This document shows positions 17,078-25,114 of a DNA stretch of 64,000 bases, one piece after another (the first letter of the stretch is position 1; the number at the start of each line of letters is the position of its first letter). This DNA comes from Peribacillus sp. FSL E2-0218 (lineage in GTDB: Bacteria > Bacillota > Bacilli > Bacillales > DSM-1321): positions 4,467,501-4,531,500 of the forward strand of contig NZ_CP150304.1 in the NCBI RefSeq assembly GCF_037992945.1, in the 5' to 3' direction. The notes under the pieces were generated by a model. It worked only from the letters and a program-made list of their open reading frames with translations. It made no database searches and had not been told where the DNA came from. The position numbers were made by a program, and so were the translations under genes.

Positions 17078-17320
17078 TCTTCCTCCTTTTGTCATTCAGA
17101 TATCGCTTCATCTGCCCCATTGAATGAGCTGCACACTTACCGAACTCGAATATCCGTTCTCATTTAATTATAACAAGTAAGGAGGGACGTATCAAACATC
17201 CCCCGTTTCCTATAAACGAGCCAAAAAATAAAAAAATGGCCCTGAAAGAGCACTTCAAAGCTTCGAAAAAAGAACGACTGATCGCCGACAGGTTTGGACG
17301 GTTCGGTCTTAGACGTTTCG

Positions 17321-17425
17321 TTTCGATGAAGTTACCCAGGGACGGTGCCCCCTCGAGTGTTTCCCTTGGGCGGGTTCTTCCAGCGGTGTTTCATACTCCG
17401 TTCCAATCGGCTTTGACGAAAAAGC
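17321..17425. repeat. Possible degenerate Bacillaceae intergenic repeat
   Basis: In the 396-base gap 17096-17491 the part around 17330-17420 ends CTCCGTTCCAATCGGCTTTG, close to TTCCGTTCCAATCAACTTTG in the better-preserved repeat at 40310-40440. The interior similarity (alternating GGGCGG and CCCTTGGG blocks) is weak. A 64-codon frame over it (17236-17430) has no ribosome-binding site and is not called as a gene. The rest of the gap shows nothing I can name. Confidence 0.35.
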
Positions 17426-17431
17426 CATAAT

Positions 17432-17458
17432 AAAAAGCCCCCAAATTGGCGGCTCTTA
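17432..17458 (-). terminator. Terminator of modA
   Basis: On the minus strand AGCCGCC and GGGGGCT arms are followed by TTTTTAT, 33 bases after the modA stop. Confidence 0.75.
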
Positions 17459-17491
17459 TTAGAGAAGGAGTGGATTTTTCCGGCTACCTGC

Positions 17492-18289
17492 TCATCGATT
17501 CAAATCTTCAAATCCGTATTTTTCAAAGGTTTTCATGGCTGCCGGCGTTTGGAGGTAGTCATAGAATTGTTTTGCTTCTTTGGCATGTTTTTGGTCATTG
17601 ATCAATCCTGCCGGATAGATGATTGGATCGTGCAGATCTTCCTTGGCCGTTGCGACCATCTTAACTTTAGATGAGCTAAGTGCATCCGTTTTATAAACGA
17701 GACCAGCATCGACATTTCCCGTTTCCACATATGTGAGCACTTGTCTGACATCCTTGCCGTATACGACTTTGCCTTCAATTTCTTTCCAGAGTTTCATGTT
17801 TTCCAATGTTTGTTTGGCATACTGCCCAGCCGGTACAGACTCGGGCGTACCGATGGATATTTTATCTGCCTTGGTGAGGTCTTCGATCGATCCCAATTGC
17901 TTATCGGAATCCTTCGGAACGACGAGCACCAGCTTATTGCCGACTAAGTCGATCCCATTTTTCTCATCGATCAGATCTTCATCGACTAATTTTTCGAATT
18001 TATCTTCCGCGGCCGAGAAGAACAGGTCCACAGGTGCCCCTTGGGAAATTTGTTGCTGAAGCGCTCCTGAGGCCCCAAAGTTATAATGGACCTTCACATT
18101 TGGGTGGTCCTTTTCAAAAGCTGCCTTTATATCCGTTAAAGCATCCTGCAAGCTAACAGCTGCGGAAACCGTCAATTCGACTTGATCGCCGTCTTTTTGC
18201 GGCTTGTTTTTCCCTTCATCATTCGAACAGCCTGTACCGATCAGCACAAGCAGCATGATGGCAAAAATCAAGAAATGTAATTTTTTCAA
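17492..18289 (-). CDS. modA: Molybdate ABC transporter substrate-binding lipoprotein ModA
   Basis: This 265-residue lipoprotein has the lipobox LIGTGC about 20 residues in. The mature part has the ModA pattern: LTVSAAVSLQDALTDIKAAF, YNFGASGALQQQISQGAPVDLFFSA and the oxyanion-contacting SVPAGQYAKQTL and DAGLVYKTDA segments. It captures molybdate (possibly tungstate) outside the membrane for ModB/ModC. TTG at 18289 is chosen since AAAGGA is correctly spaced for it; a GTG at 18307 is the alternative. Remarkably no modB or modC is adjacent: a terminator follows modA directly. Confidence 0.9.
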   Translation of the reverse strand: MKKLHFLIFAIMLLVLIGTGCSNDEGKNKPQKDGDQVELTVSAAVSLQDALTDIKAAFEKDHPNVKVHYNFGASGALQQQISQGAPVDLFFSAAEDKFEKLVDEDLIDEKNGIDLVGNKLVLVVPKDSDKQLGSIEDLTKADKISIGTPESVPAGQYAKQTLENMKLWKEIEGKVVYGKDVRQVLTYVETGNVDAGLVYKTDALSSSKVKMVATAKEDLHDPIIYPAGLINDQKHAKEAKQFYDYLQTPAAMKTFEKYGFEDLNR

Positions 18290-18312
18290 AACCAATCTTC
18301 CTTTCACCCTAT

Positions 18313-18348
18313 TTATAACTAGTTATATCTAATTATAACTGGTTATAA
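18313..18348. promoter_or_regulatory. Paired palindromes, candidate molybdate-regulator operators
   Basis: TATAACTAGTTATA (18314-18327, perfect) and TATAACTGGTTATA (18334-18347, one central difference) are centred exactly 20 bases apart, in the divergent region between modA and the HTH/PBP-like regulator. The site lies 24-60 bases before the modA start, where it could overlap the promoter. Confidence 0.7.
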
Positions 18349-18446
18349 ATAGTATAAAACGGATTTAGGCTTTTAATCAATCCCCCTTTCTTTGACAATT
18401 TACTTTTGAAAGGTCACTAAGCTACAATGTGGAGGGAGGGATGCAC

Positions 18447-19352
18447 ATGCACAAAGAGCTATCCTATACAATCGAAGAAGTCGCACAGCTATTGAAAGTA
18501 TCTAAATTGACGATCTATGATCTTGTTAAAAAAGGGGAACTGCCTGTATTCCGCGTTGGCAGGCAAATGAGGATGGATGCCAAGGACTTGGAGAAATATA
18601 TCGCCGACAGCAAGTCCCCAGCCTATTCAGCGCCCGAGGCAAAAGATGCCTCCCCCCTTGTCATCAGCGGGCAGGACATGGTGCTGGATTTACTTGGGCA
18701 GTACATCGAAAAAAATTCCGGCCATAAGGCATTGCGGTCCCATAAAGGAAGCTTAAACGGACTGATTTCCATGTACAATGGCGAAGCCGATATCGTGAGC
18801 TTGCATATGTTCGATGGTGATACAGGAGAATACAATCTTCCTTATATAAAAAAAATCTTGGTTGGTTATCCCTACATTTTGCTTAACCTCCTTTCAAGGA
18901 AGGCAGGCTTATACGTAAAAAAAGGGAATCCCTTCAACCTCGCCTCGTGGACGGATTTAACCCATGACAAGCTGACCTTCATCAATAGGGAGAGGGGGTC
19001 TGGCGCAAGAATCCTCCTTGATGAGCAGTTACGGATCAACAAGATTTCTGCTAAAAGCCTTAAAGGCTATGAAAACGAGGAAACCAACCATTTAAGTGTC
19101 GCATCGGCCGTTTCATCCGGGGCTGCGGACGTGGGTGTTGGAATCGAAAAAGCGGCTAAACTGGTTGGCGTCGACTTCGTTCCATTGATAACGGAACGCT
19201 ACGACCTTGTTATATTAAAAACGTCAACAAACGAGGATCTCATCACTGCCGTCAAAACGATAGTAAACTCGATTCCGTTTCAAGCGGAAATCGATGCTTT
19301 AGGTGATTATGATATTTCGCGGACAGGCTCCGTCATTCACGAGACATTTTAA
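18447..19352 (+). CDS. Excisionase-type HTH regulator with PBP-like (molybdate-binding type) domain
   Basis: This protein of about 301 residues has an N-terminal excisionase/MerR-like helix-turn-helix (YTIEEVAQLLKVSKLTIYDL, then KKGELPVFRVGRQMRM) and, from about residue 70, a periplasmic-binding-protein-like domain with HKGSLNGLISMYNGEADI, RERGSGARILLDEQL and DVGVGIEKAA. Such one-component regulators sense an oxyanion in the ModA-like domain and replace ModE in many Firmicutes. ATG 18447 has GGGAGGG six bases before it. It is divergent from modA, with twin palindromes between, so it probably controls modA. Confidence 0.85.
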   Translation: MHKELSYTIEEVAQLLKVSKLTIYDLVKKGELPVFRVGRQMRMDAKDLEKYIADSKSPAYSAPEAKDASPLVISGQDMVLDLLGQYIEKNSGHKALRSHKGSLNGLISMYNGEADIVSLHMFDGDTGEYNLPYIKKILVGYPYILLNLLSRKAGLYVKKGNPFNLASWTDLTHDKLTFINRERGSGARILLDEQLRINKISAKSLKGYENEETNHLSVASAVSSGAADVGVGIEKAAKLVGVDFVPLITERYDLVILKTSTNEDLITAVKTIVNSIPFQAEIDALGDYDISRTGSVIHETF

Positions 19353-19355
19353 AGA

Positions 19356-19388
19356 GGAAGGCTACTGCATCAGCGGCCTTCCTTTTTT
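19356..19388 (+). terminator. Terminator of the HTH/PBP-like regulator gene
   Basis: GGAAGGC and GCCTTCC arms, a loop of about 12 bases, then TTTTTT, four bases after the stop. Confidence 0.88.
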
Positions 19389-19410
19389 CTATCCGTGAGA
19401 TCATCCGATA

Positions 19411-20403
19411 TTAAAGGGCACATTCTTCAATTTCAAACCCCAGATCTTCGATGATGCCCCAATCTGCAGTCGGTTCTTGACCAGCTGTCGTTAAATAATC
19501 ACCGACAAAAATGGAATTGGCCGCGTAAAGGGCCATGGGCTGCATCGAACGGAGGTTGATTTCACGACCGCCGGCGAGACGGATTTCTTTACTTGGATTA
19601 ACGAATCTCATCATTGAAATCAATTTCAAGCATGTAGTGGGGGTCAGCTCGGACGTTCCCTCAAGCGGCGTACCGTCAATGGCATTGAGGAAATTACAAG
19701 GAATCGAGTCCGCATCCAGACCGCGGAGGGAAAGGGCGATCTCCACGGCCTCCTTTTCGGATTCCCCCATACCGAAAATGGCACCCGAGCATGGTGACAT
19801 GCCTGCTTCCTTCACAGCTTCGACTGTATCCACCCTGTCCTCATAGGTGTGCGTCGATGTAATTTTGCCGTAGTTTTCCTGTGATGTATTCAGGTTGTGA
19901 TTATAGCGATGAACCCCGGCAGCTGCCAGCTTCCCGGCATGCTCCTCATTCAGGAAGCCAAGGCAGCAGCAAATCTTAAGATCGGTCGTTCCGCGGATTT
20001 CCTTCACGGCTTCAATGACATGATCTATTTCCCTGTTGGTTGGACGCCGCCCTGAAGCAACGATGCAATACGTACCCGCTTTACGGCGGATTGATTCTTG
20101 CGCACCCTCGACAATCTTCTCTTTCGTCAGCCACGCATATTTCTCGATTGGTGCCTCGGAGACGATCGACTGTGAGCAATAGCCGCAATCTTCGGGACAT
20201 AAGCCCGATTTCGTGTTGATGATCATATTCAATTTGACCTTATTCCCATAATGATGCCTGCGGATGAGGTAAGCAGCATTCAAGATTTCCAGAATTTCTT
20301 CATCTGGGGCTTGTACGATGGTTAAAGCCTCTTCGGCCGTCACTTTGTACCCCTTGATCACGCTTTCGGCGAGCACCTTCCAATCAATTGCTAATGTTTC
20401 CAT
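19411..20403 (-). CDS. bioB: Biotin synthase
   Basis: This 330-residue radical SAM enzyme inserts sulfur into dethiobiotin to make biotin. The [4Fe-4S] motif is CPEDCGYCSQ (near residue 70). Also present are CIVASGRRPTNRE, the family segment YNHNLNTSQENYGKI, and the sacrificial-cluster region with an arginine in IRLAGGREINLR. ATG 20403 is chosen with GAGGAA six bases ahead; the TTG at 20409 is too close. It follows bioF after 41 bases and ends the leftward biotin unit. Confidence 0.96.
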   Translation of the reverse strand: METLAIDWKVLAESVIKGYKVTAEEALTIVQAPDEEILEILNAAYLIRRHHYGNKVKLNMIINTKSGLCPEDCGYCSQSIVSEAPIEKYAWLTKEKIVEGAQESIRRKAGTYCIVASGRRPTNREIDHVIEAVKEIRGTTDLKICCCLGFLNEEHAGKLAAAGVHRYNHNLNTSQENYGKITSTHTYEDRVDTVEAVKEAGMSPCSGAIFGMGESEKEAVEIALSLRGLDADSIPCNFLNAIDGTPLEGTSELTPTTCLKLISMMRFVNPSKEIRLAGGREINLRSMQPMALYAANSIFVGDYLTTAGQEPTADWGIIEDLGFEIEECAL

Positions 20404-20444
20404 ATCCAATTCCTCATTTCGTTAACTTTTATAGCGGGCAGCCA

Positions 20445-21617
20445 TCATGTCCCTATCCTCTTTATAGTGGAGCGGATTGCTTTGAACGCAGATATCACGT
20501 GATCGATATGTGGCTCCCGGTGTTCGGCCATTAAGGTGAGCCGAATGCGGGAAGTTCCAACCGGCACTGTCGGGGGGCGAATCGCTGGTGCATAAATTCC
20601 GTACGTATGTAATTCCTGCGAAAGGAGTGTGGCTTGTTCCGGTTCCCCGCAAATAATGCCGATAATTGGCGTATCCCCCCCTGTCACCGTGTACCCTAAG
20701 GAGGTTAATTCGTCATAAAGCCGCCGACTCATGTTTTGAAGGCGCACTCTGCGTTCAGGTTCGGTCAGGATGATATCGACCGCAGCCAATGCACTGGCCA
20801 CTACACCTGGCGATAATGCGGTAGAGAAAATGAATGGTCTGGCTTCATTTAAGAGATAGTCTATCAACGACTTGCTTCCGGCAATGAACCCACCCTCCGC
20901 TCCGATCGCTTTGGATAGTGTCCCCATCTCGATATCCACCTTCCCCTTCAATCCAAAATGCTCGGACGTTCCCCTGCCATCCTTGCCCAGCACACCAGTC
21001 GCGTGTGCATCATCCACCATGAGTAAGGAGCCATAACGTTCGGCAAGATCAATGATGCCAGGAAGTGGAGCGATATCGCCATCCATCGAGAAGACGCCAT
21101 CGGTCACGATCAAGGTTTTCTTGAAGCCCCGATTGCTCTGCAGCTTCATTTCCAAATCGGCTAAATCAGCGTGGCTGTATATCACCGTTTCCGCACGTGA
21201 TAGACGGCAGCCATCGATGATGCTCGCATGATTCCTTTCATCCGATAAAATGAGATCGCCCTTGCCTACTATGGTCGTCAATACGGCCATATTCGCCATA
21301 TATCCCGTATTCATCACGATCGCCGCTTCCGTTTGCTTGAATTGTGCCAGTTTTCTTTCGAGGTTCCCATGGATGATGGAATGGCCAGTGGTCAATCTTG
21401 AGCCTGTCGAGCCTGCCCCGAATCTTGCGGTCGCCTGTACCGACGCCTCCATCACTCGTTGATCTTGGGCAAGTCCTAAGTAATTATTGGAAGCGAACAT
21501 CAACATTTTCCGTCCATTCACCAAAGCCTGTCCATCTTCTTTCAGCGTTTCAACCGATTGTAATTGCCGATATAGTCCCTTTTCTTTTAATGCTGCCAGT
21601 TCCTGATCCCAAATCAT
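20445..21617 (-). CDS. bioF: 8-amino-7-oxononanoate synthase (KAPA synthase)
   Basis: This 390-residue PLP enzyme of the alpha-oxoamine synthase group condenses pimeloyl thioester with alanine. Landmarks are FASNNYLGLAQDQRV, DERNHASIIDGCRLS, VDDAHATGVLGKDGRG and the PLP lysine in GTLSKAIGAEGG. The length is normal. It heads the leftward unit bioF-bioB, and the BirA operator at 21679-21710 overlaps its promoter region. No pimelate-forming gene (bioW, bioC/H, bioI) is present in the window. Confidence 0.95.
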   Translation of the reverse strand: MIWDQELAALKEKGLYRQLQSVETLKEDGQALVNGRKMLMFASNNYLGLAQDQRVMEASVQATARFGAGSTGSRLTTGHSIIHGNLERKLAQFKQTEAAIVMNTGYMANMAVLTTIVGKGDLILSDERNHASIIDGCRLSRAETVIYSHADLADLEMKLQSNRGFKKTLIVTDGVFSMDGDIAPLPGIIDLAERYGSLLMVDDAHATGVLGKDGRGTSEHFGLKGKVDIEMGTLSKAIGAEGGFIAGSKSLIDYLLNEARPFIFSTALSPGVVASALAAVDIILTEPERRVRLQNMSRRLYDELTSLGYTVTGGDTPIIGIICGEPEQATLLSQELHTYGIYAPAIRPPTVPVGTSRIRLTLMAEHREPHIDHVISAFKAIRSTIKRIGT

Positions 21618-21678
21618 CCTGCATGCTCCTCATCACTCACCGATCGTCCAATCATAAACGAACCTCCCAATCTGGTTA

Positions 21679-21710
21679 TATGTTAACCTAAATATAATAT
21701 AGTTAACACA
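21679..21710 (-). promoter_or_regulatory. BirA operator for bioF-bioB
   Basis: TGTTAAC (21681-21687), 14 bases, GTTAACA (21702-21708): the inverted repeat with 14-base spacer expected for the biotin repressor/ligase BirA of Bacillus. It lies about 65 bases before the bioF start. Confidence 0.85.
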
Positions 21711-21804
21711 TTTACGAATAATATCATACAACCACTATATTTTCCAAGCACAAATTCTCACTATTTTCCTTTATCCCCTTTTTAATCGCTACGCATCAAG
21801 GTTT

Positions 21805-21840
21805 TATATGTTAACTAAATAATAAATTAGTTGACATATA
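21805..21840 (+). promoter_or_regulatory. BirA operator for bioY-bioD-bioA
   Basis: TGTTAAC (21809-21815), 14 bases, GTTGACA (21830-21836), extended outward by TATA/TATA. The geometry matches the first operator, 128 bases away; this one has one mismatch in its right arm. It precedes bioY. Confidence 0.85.
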
Positions 21841-21909
21841 AAATATCAATCAGGCAAACTAGTAGTGGGCATTTTGCCTGCCCATTATTTAAAAAAGGAG
21901 ATGATTGAC

Positions 21910-22494
21910 TTGAAAGCAAGATCGATTTCTTATGTAGCCCTCTTTACTGCGTTAACGGCAATTGGCGCCGCCGTTAAAATACCTGTCCCTTACATACCAT
22001 TCACACTGCAGATTCTGGCGGTCTACTTGGCAGGCGCATTGCTTGGGCCCCGGCTTGGGTCACTCAGTATATTATGCTACGTCGGGATCGGACTCCTCGG
22101 GGTGCCGGTGTTCGCGGAGGGCGGGGGATTGGGGTATCTATTCAAGCCCACTTTCGGCTATTTGCTCGGATATATCCTTGGCGCCTATGTCAACGGATGG
22201 CTGATCAACCGCTTCAATCTCTCGGCGATCCGTTCCATTTTCCTTGCCAATGTTGCGACATTGCTGACCATTTACTTAGTCGGCTGCGTCTGGCTGTTTG
22301 GAGCAATGAAGTGGATGGCCGAAGCGCCGCTATCCCTTTACCAAACGTTGCTTTATGGTTTCTTCATACCGGCACCCGGTGATTTATTGCTGTGCATACT
22401 ATGTGCCGTCATCATCAAGCAAGTACGTCCGCGCCTATCAAGATATATCAACGTTAAGGAGCTGAATCATCCATGGGCCAAGCCTACTTTATAA
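21910..22494 (+). CDS. bioY: Biotin transporter BioY
   Basis: This 194-residue S component of the ECF biotin transporter has six membrane segments, with KIPVPYIPFTLQILAVYLAG early, GLLGVPVFAEGGGLGYLFKPTFGYLLGY in the middle and FIPAPGDLLLCILCAVI late, all typical. It binds biotin in the membrane and uses the shared EcfAA'T module encoded elsewhere. TTG 21910 is chosen because AAAGGAG lies nine bases before it, whereas the nearby ATG is too close. It overlaps bioD by 22 bases. Confidence 0.94.
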   Translation: MKARSISYVALFTALTAIGAAVKIPVPYIPFTLQILAVYLAGALLGPRLGSLSILCYVGIGLLGVPVFAEGGGLGYLFKPTFGYLLGYILGAYVNGWLINRFNLSAIRSIFLANVATLLTIYLVGCVWLFGAMKWMAEAPLSLYQTLLYGFFIPAPGDLLLCILCAVIIKQVRPRLSRYINVKELNHPWAKPTL

Positions 22495-23180
22495 CCGGAA
22501 CCGGAACGGATATCGGGAAAACGATCATCACCAGTGCCCTTTACCTATCCCTTCAAACATTGGGGATAAGCGTCACGATTTTCAAGCCTTTCCAAACCGG
22601 AATCAATGTTGAAAATCATACATACCCGGACATTTCCTGGTTCGAGCAAGAACTCGGTGTTAAAAATCCAGGATTCTACACCCTTGAGCCTGAAACCTCA
22701 CCGCATTTGGCGATTAAATTGACGGGAAGTCCAATCGATGAGAAAAAAGCCGTGGAAAGGGTCCGTGAGCTTGAGGGCCTGTATGACATCGTTCTCGTCG
22801 AAGGTGCAGGTGGATTGGCAGTACCGCTCATTGAACGGGAGGATGATTTCTATATGACGAAGGATTTCATCAAGGATTGCGAGATGCCTGTCCTATTCGT
22901 ATCGACATGTGGATTAGGTGCGATTCATCAAGTCGTGACGACGCAATCCTATGCCCGCACCCATGATGTTACCGTTAAAGCGATTGCTTATAACCATTAC
23001 CGGCCTGAGAATCTGATTCATCGCGACAATATCGAAACGATTGAAAAACTGACAGGTCTCAAGCGGCTTGCCTGCCTGCCCACTTTTGCCGATGTCAGAA
23101 AAGACTTGAGGACCCAAATCCTTGAACTCCTTGGCGACCAAGGATATATCCAACAACTGAAAGAGGTGTTCCATGCATGA
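22473..23180 (+). CDS. bioD: Dethiobiotin synthetase
   Basis: This 235-residue ATP-dependent carboxylase closes the ureido ring of dethiobiotin. The P-loop GTGTDIGKT (residues 9-17) and the second motif VEGAGGLAVPL (about 110-120) are complete. AAGGAG is 11 bases upstream, inside bioY, so translation is coupled. Its stop overlaps the bioA start by four bases. Confidence 0.95.
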   Translation: MGQAYFITGTGTDIGKTIITSALYLSLQTLGISVTIFKPFQTGINVENHTYPDISWFEQELGVKNPGFYTLEPETSPHLAIKLTGSPIDEKKAVERVRELEGLYDIVLVEGAGGLAVPLIEREDDFYMTKDFIKDCEMPVLFVSTCGLGAIHQVVTTQSYARTHDVTVKAIAYNHYRPENLIHRDNIETIEKLTGLKRLACLPTFADVRKDLRTQILELLGDQGYIQQLKEVFHA

Positions 23181-24559
23181 ACCATATCGAATTAGAGCAA
23201 TGGGATAAGGAGTATGTCTGGCACCCATTCACCCAAATGAAAACGTATCGCGAAAGCAAGCCATTAATCATCGAGCGCGGTGAGGGCAGCTACCTGATTG
23301 ATGTGGATGGCAATCGCTATCTCGACGGCTATGCATCCCTATGGGTGAATGTCCACGGCCATAATGAGCCGGAGCTCAATGGCGCCCTTATTGCACAAGT
23401 GAACAAAATCGCGCACTCGACGCTGCTCGGATCTGCCAATGTTCCTTCGATCTTGCTGGCAAAAAAACTGGCGGAGATCACACCCGGACATTTATCCAAG
23501 GTCTTCTACTCTGACACGGGATCTGCGGCTGTCGAAATCGCCCTTAAAGTCGCCTATCAATATTGGCAGAATATCGATCCAAACAAGCATCGGCATAAAA
23601 ACAAATTCGTCTCCCTCGACGAAGCATACCACGGAGATACCGTTGGAGCTGTAAGCGTGGGCGGCATGGACCTGTATCATAGGATCTTCAAGCCCCTCTT
23701 ATTCGAACGCATCTCCGTCCCTTCGCCACATGCCTATCACATGACCGAATACGGAGATCAAGAAGCGGTGAAAAACCATTGTCTGAATGAACTGGAGAAG
23801 CTGCTGCAGCAGCAAGCCGCACAAATTGCCGGATTGATCATCGAGCCGTTAGTTCAAGGAGCGGCAGGCATCATCACCCATCCAGATGGCTTTTTGAAGG
23901 AAGTCGAAATGTTATGCAAGCAGTATGATGTCCTTTTGATTTGTGACGAAGTGGCCGTAGGATTCGGGCGTACCGGTACGATGTTCGCCTGCGAGCAAGA
24001 AGATGTCGTCCCGGATATCATGTGCATGGGCAAAGGGATCACTGGCGGCTATATGCCGCTTGCGGCGACCATCATGAATGATCGGATTTTCCAATCCTTC
24101 CTGGGGGAGCGTGAGGAGCATAAAACCTTTTATCACGGCCATACCTATACAGGTAACCAGCTAGCCTGCGCACTGGCGCTGAAGAACATCGAACTGATGG
24201 AGGAGCGCGGACTCATACATGACATCCAGAAGAAAGCCAGGCAGCTTACAAAAAAACTGCAGGCGCTATACGAACTTCCCATCGTCGGCGATATCCGCCA
24301 GCGCGGGCTGATGATAGGAGTGGAAATCGTCAAAGACCGCCATACGAAAGAAACGTTCTCGCTTCAAGAGAACGTCGTTTCCGGAATCATCAATAAGGCA
24401 CGGGGAAATGGCCTGATCATCCGCGAACTTGGCCCCGTCATCACGATGATGCCGATCCTGGCCATGTCGGAAGAAGAATTGAATGCCATGGTCGACACGG
24501 TTTACCGCTCGATACAAGAAGTGGCCATCGAAAAAGGATGGCTCCCAGCCACTCATTGA
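23177..24559 (+). CDS. bioA: Adenosylmethionine-8-amino-7-oxononanoate aminotransferase
   Basis: This 460-residue class III PLP aminotransferase converts KAPA to DAPA. Landmarks are WHPFTQMKTY near the N-terminus, SDTGSAAVEIALKVAYQYW, ICDEVAVGFGRTG and the PLP lysine in CMGKGITGGYMPL. The W and Y residues of the KAPA/SAM site are in the expected N-terminal positions. It is the last gene of bioY-bioD-bioA, with a terminator after it. Confidence 0.95.
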   Translation: MNHIELEQWDKEYVWHPFTQMKTYRESKPLIIERGEGSYLIDVDGNRYLDGYASLWVNVHGHNEPELNGALIAQVNKIAHSTLLGSANVPSILLAKKLAEITPGHLSKVFYSDTGSAAVEIALKVAYQYWQNIDPNKHRHKNKFVSLDEAYHGDTVGAVSVGGMDLYHRIFKPLLFERISVPSPHAYHMTEYGDQEAVKNHCLNELEKLLQQQAAQIAGLIIEPLVQGAAGIITHPDGFLKEVEMLCKQYDVLLICDEVAVGFGRTGTMFACEQEDVVPDIMCMGKGITGGYMPLAATIMNDRIFQSFLGEREEHKTFYHGHTYTGNQLACALALKNIELMEERGLIHDIQKKARQLTKKLQALYELPIVGDIRQRGLMIGVEIVKDRHTKETFSLQENVVSGIINKARGNGLIIRELGPVITMMPILAMSEEELNAMVDTVYRSIQEVAIEKGWLPATH

Positions 24560-24571
24560 AAAACCATAAAG

Positions 24572-24602
24572 AACCGGAACAAGTCCATCGTTCCGGTTTT
24601 TT
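24572..24602 (+). terminator. Terminator of bioY-bioD-bioA
   Basis: AACCGGAAC / GTTCCGGTT stem with a nine-base loop followed by TTTT, 12 bases past the bioA stop. Confidence 0.9.
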
Positions 24603-24640
24603 GTGATTCCCCATCCTGCTCCCTATGCCTTGATTAAGCT

Positions 24641-24922
24641 TCAATCAAACAAAGGAATTACCGGAGGCATCCCCGCTTCTGGCAGGAAATAAATGAAAAT
24701 GGTGAAACAAATGATGAATAAGGAAAAGATGAATGCCAAGAACGAAACGCCCAAGCTGAATTTCTTGCCTGCCGAATATAAGCTGAGCACCATACTTGCA
24801 AACCCAATGATCAAGCAAACGATGGCACCGGCATAAGCGTTCAACTCAGGAAGAATTCCCGTGATGTAAAGCAGGACGAAGGCAATTTGCAGCGATATGC
24901 ATAGAGCAAGCAGTCGTTTCAT
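24641..24922 (-). CDS. Small membrane protein
   Basis: This 93-residue protein has three predicted membrane helices (residues 4-22, 30-48 and 58-80) and a short tail PEAGMPPVIPLFD. No family is recognised. It begins MKRLLAL with a modest AGGAGATAC site upstream. It lies between the biotin operon and the RiPP cluster, on the cluster's strand, but 192 bases of AT-rich sequence with no named feature separate them, so membership is doubtful. Confidence 0.65.
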   Translation of the reverse strand: MKRLLALCISLQIAFVLLYITGILPELNAYAGAIVCLIIGFASMVLSLYSAGKKFSLGVSFLAFIFSLFIICFTIFIYFLPEAGMPPVIPLFD

Positions 24923-25114
24923 GTGTATCTCCTGACGATTTTATATGGAATGATTTGTCTTAACTTCTTTATATATTTTCCATGACTATATTACGGAGCC
25001 TTTTTTTTTCATTCTAAGGTAAATTCAAACTGGCTACTGCCAACAACATGAACAGTACTTCTCCAAGTGACTCATTAAACAAATTTAAAGGAATTTATTG
25101 TCGCTCGCCTTTCC

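Noticed and set aside
17236..17430. 64-codon gene
   Set aside because: No ribosome-binding site, odd composition, and similarity of its end to a dispersed repeat.
20422..20652. 76-codon frame overlapping the bioF end
   Set aside because: It is a shadow of bioF in another frame with no independent signal.
21618..21909. Riboswitch between bioF and bioY
   Set aside because: The gap is explained by two BirA operators and promoters; no structured aptamer-like sequence is visible.
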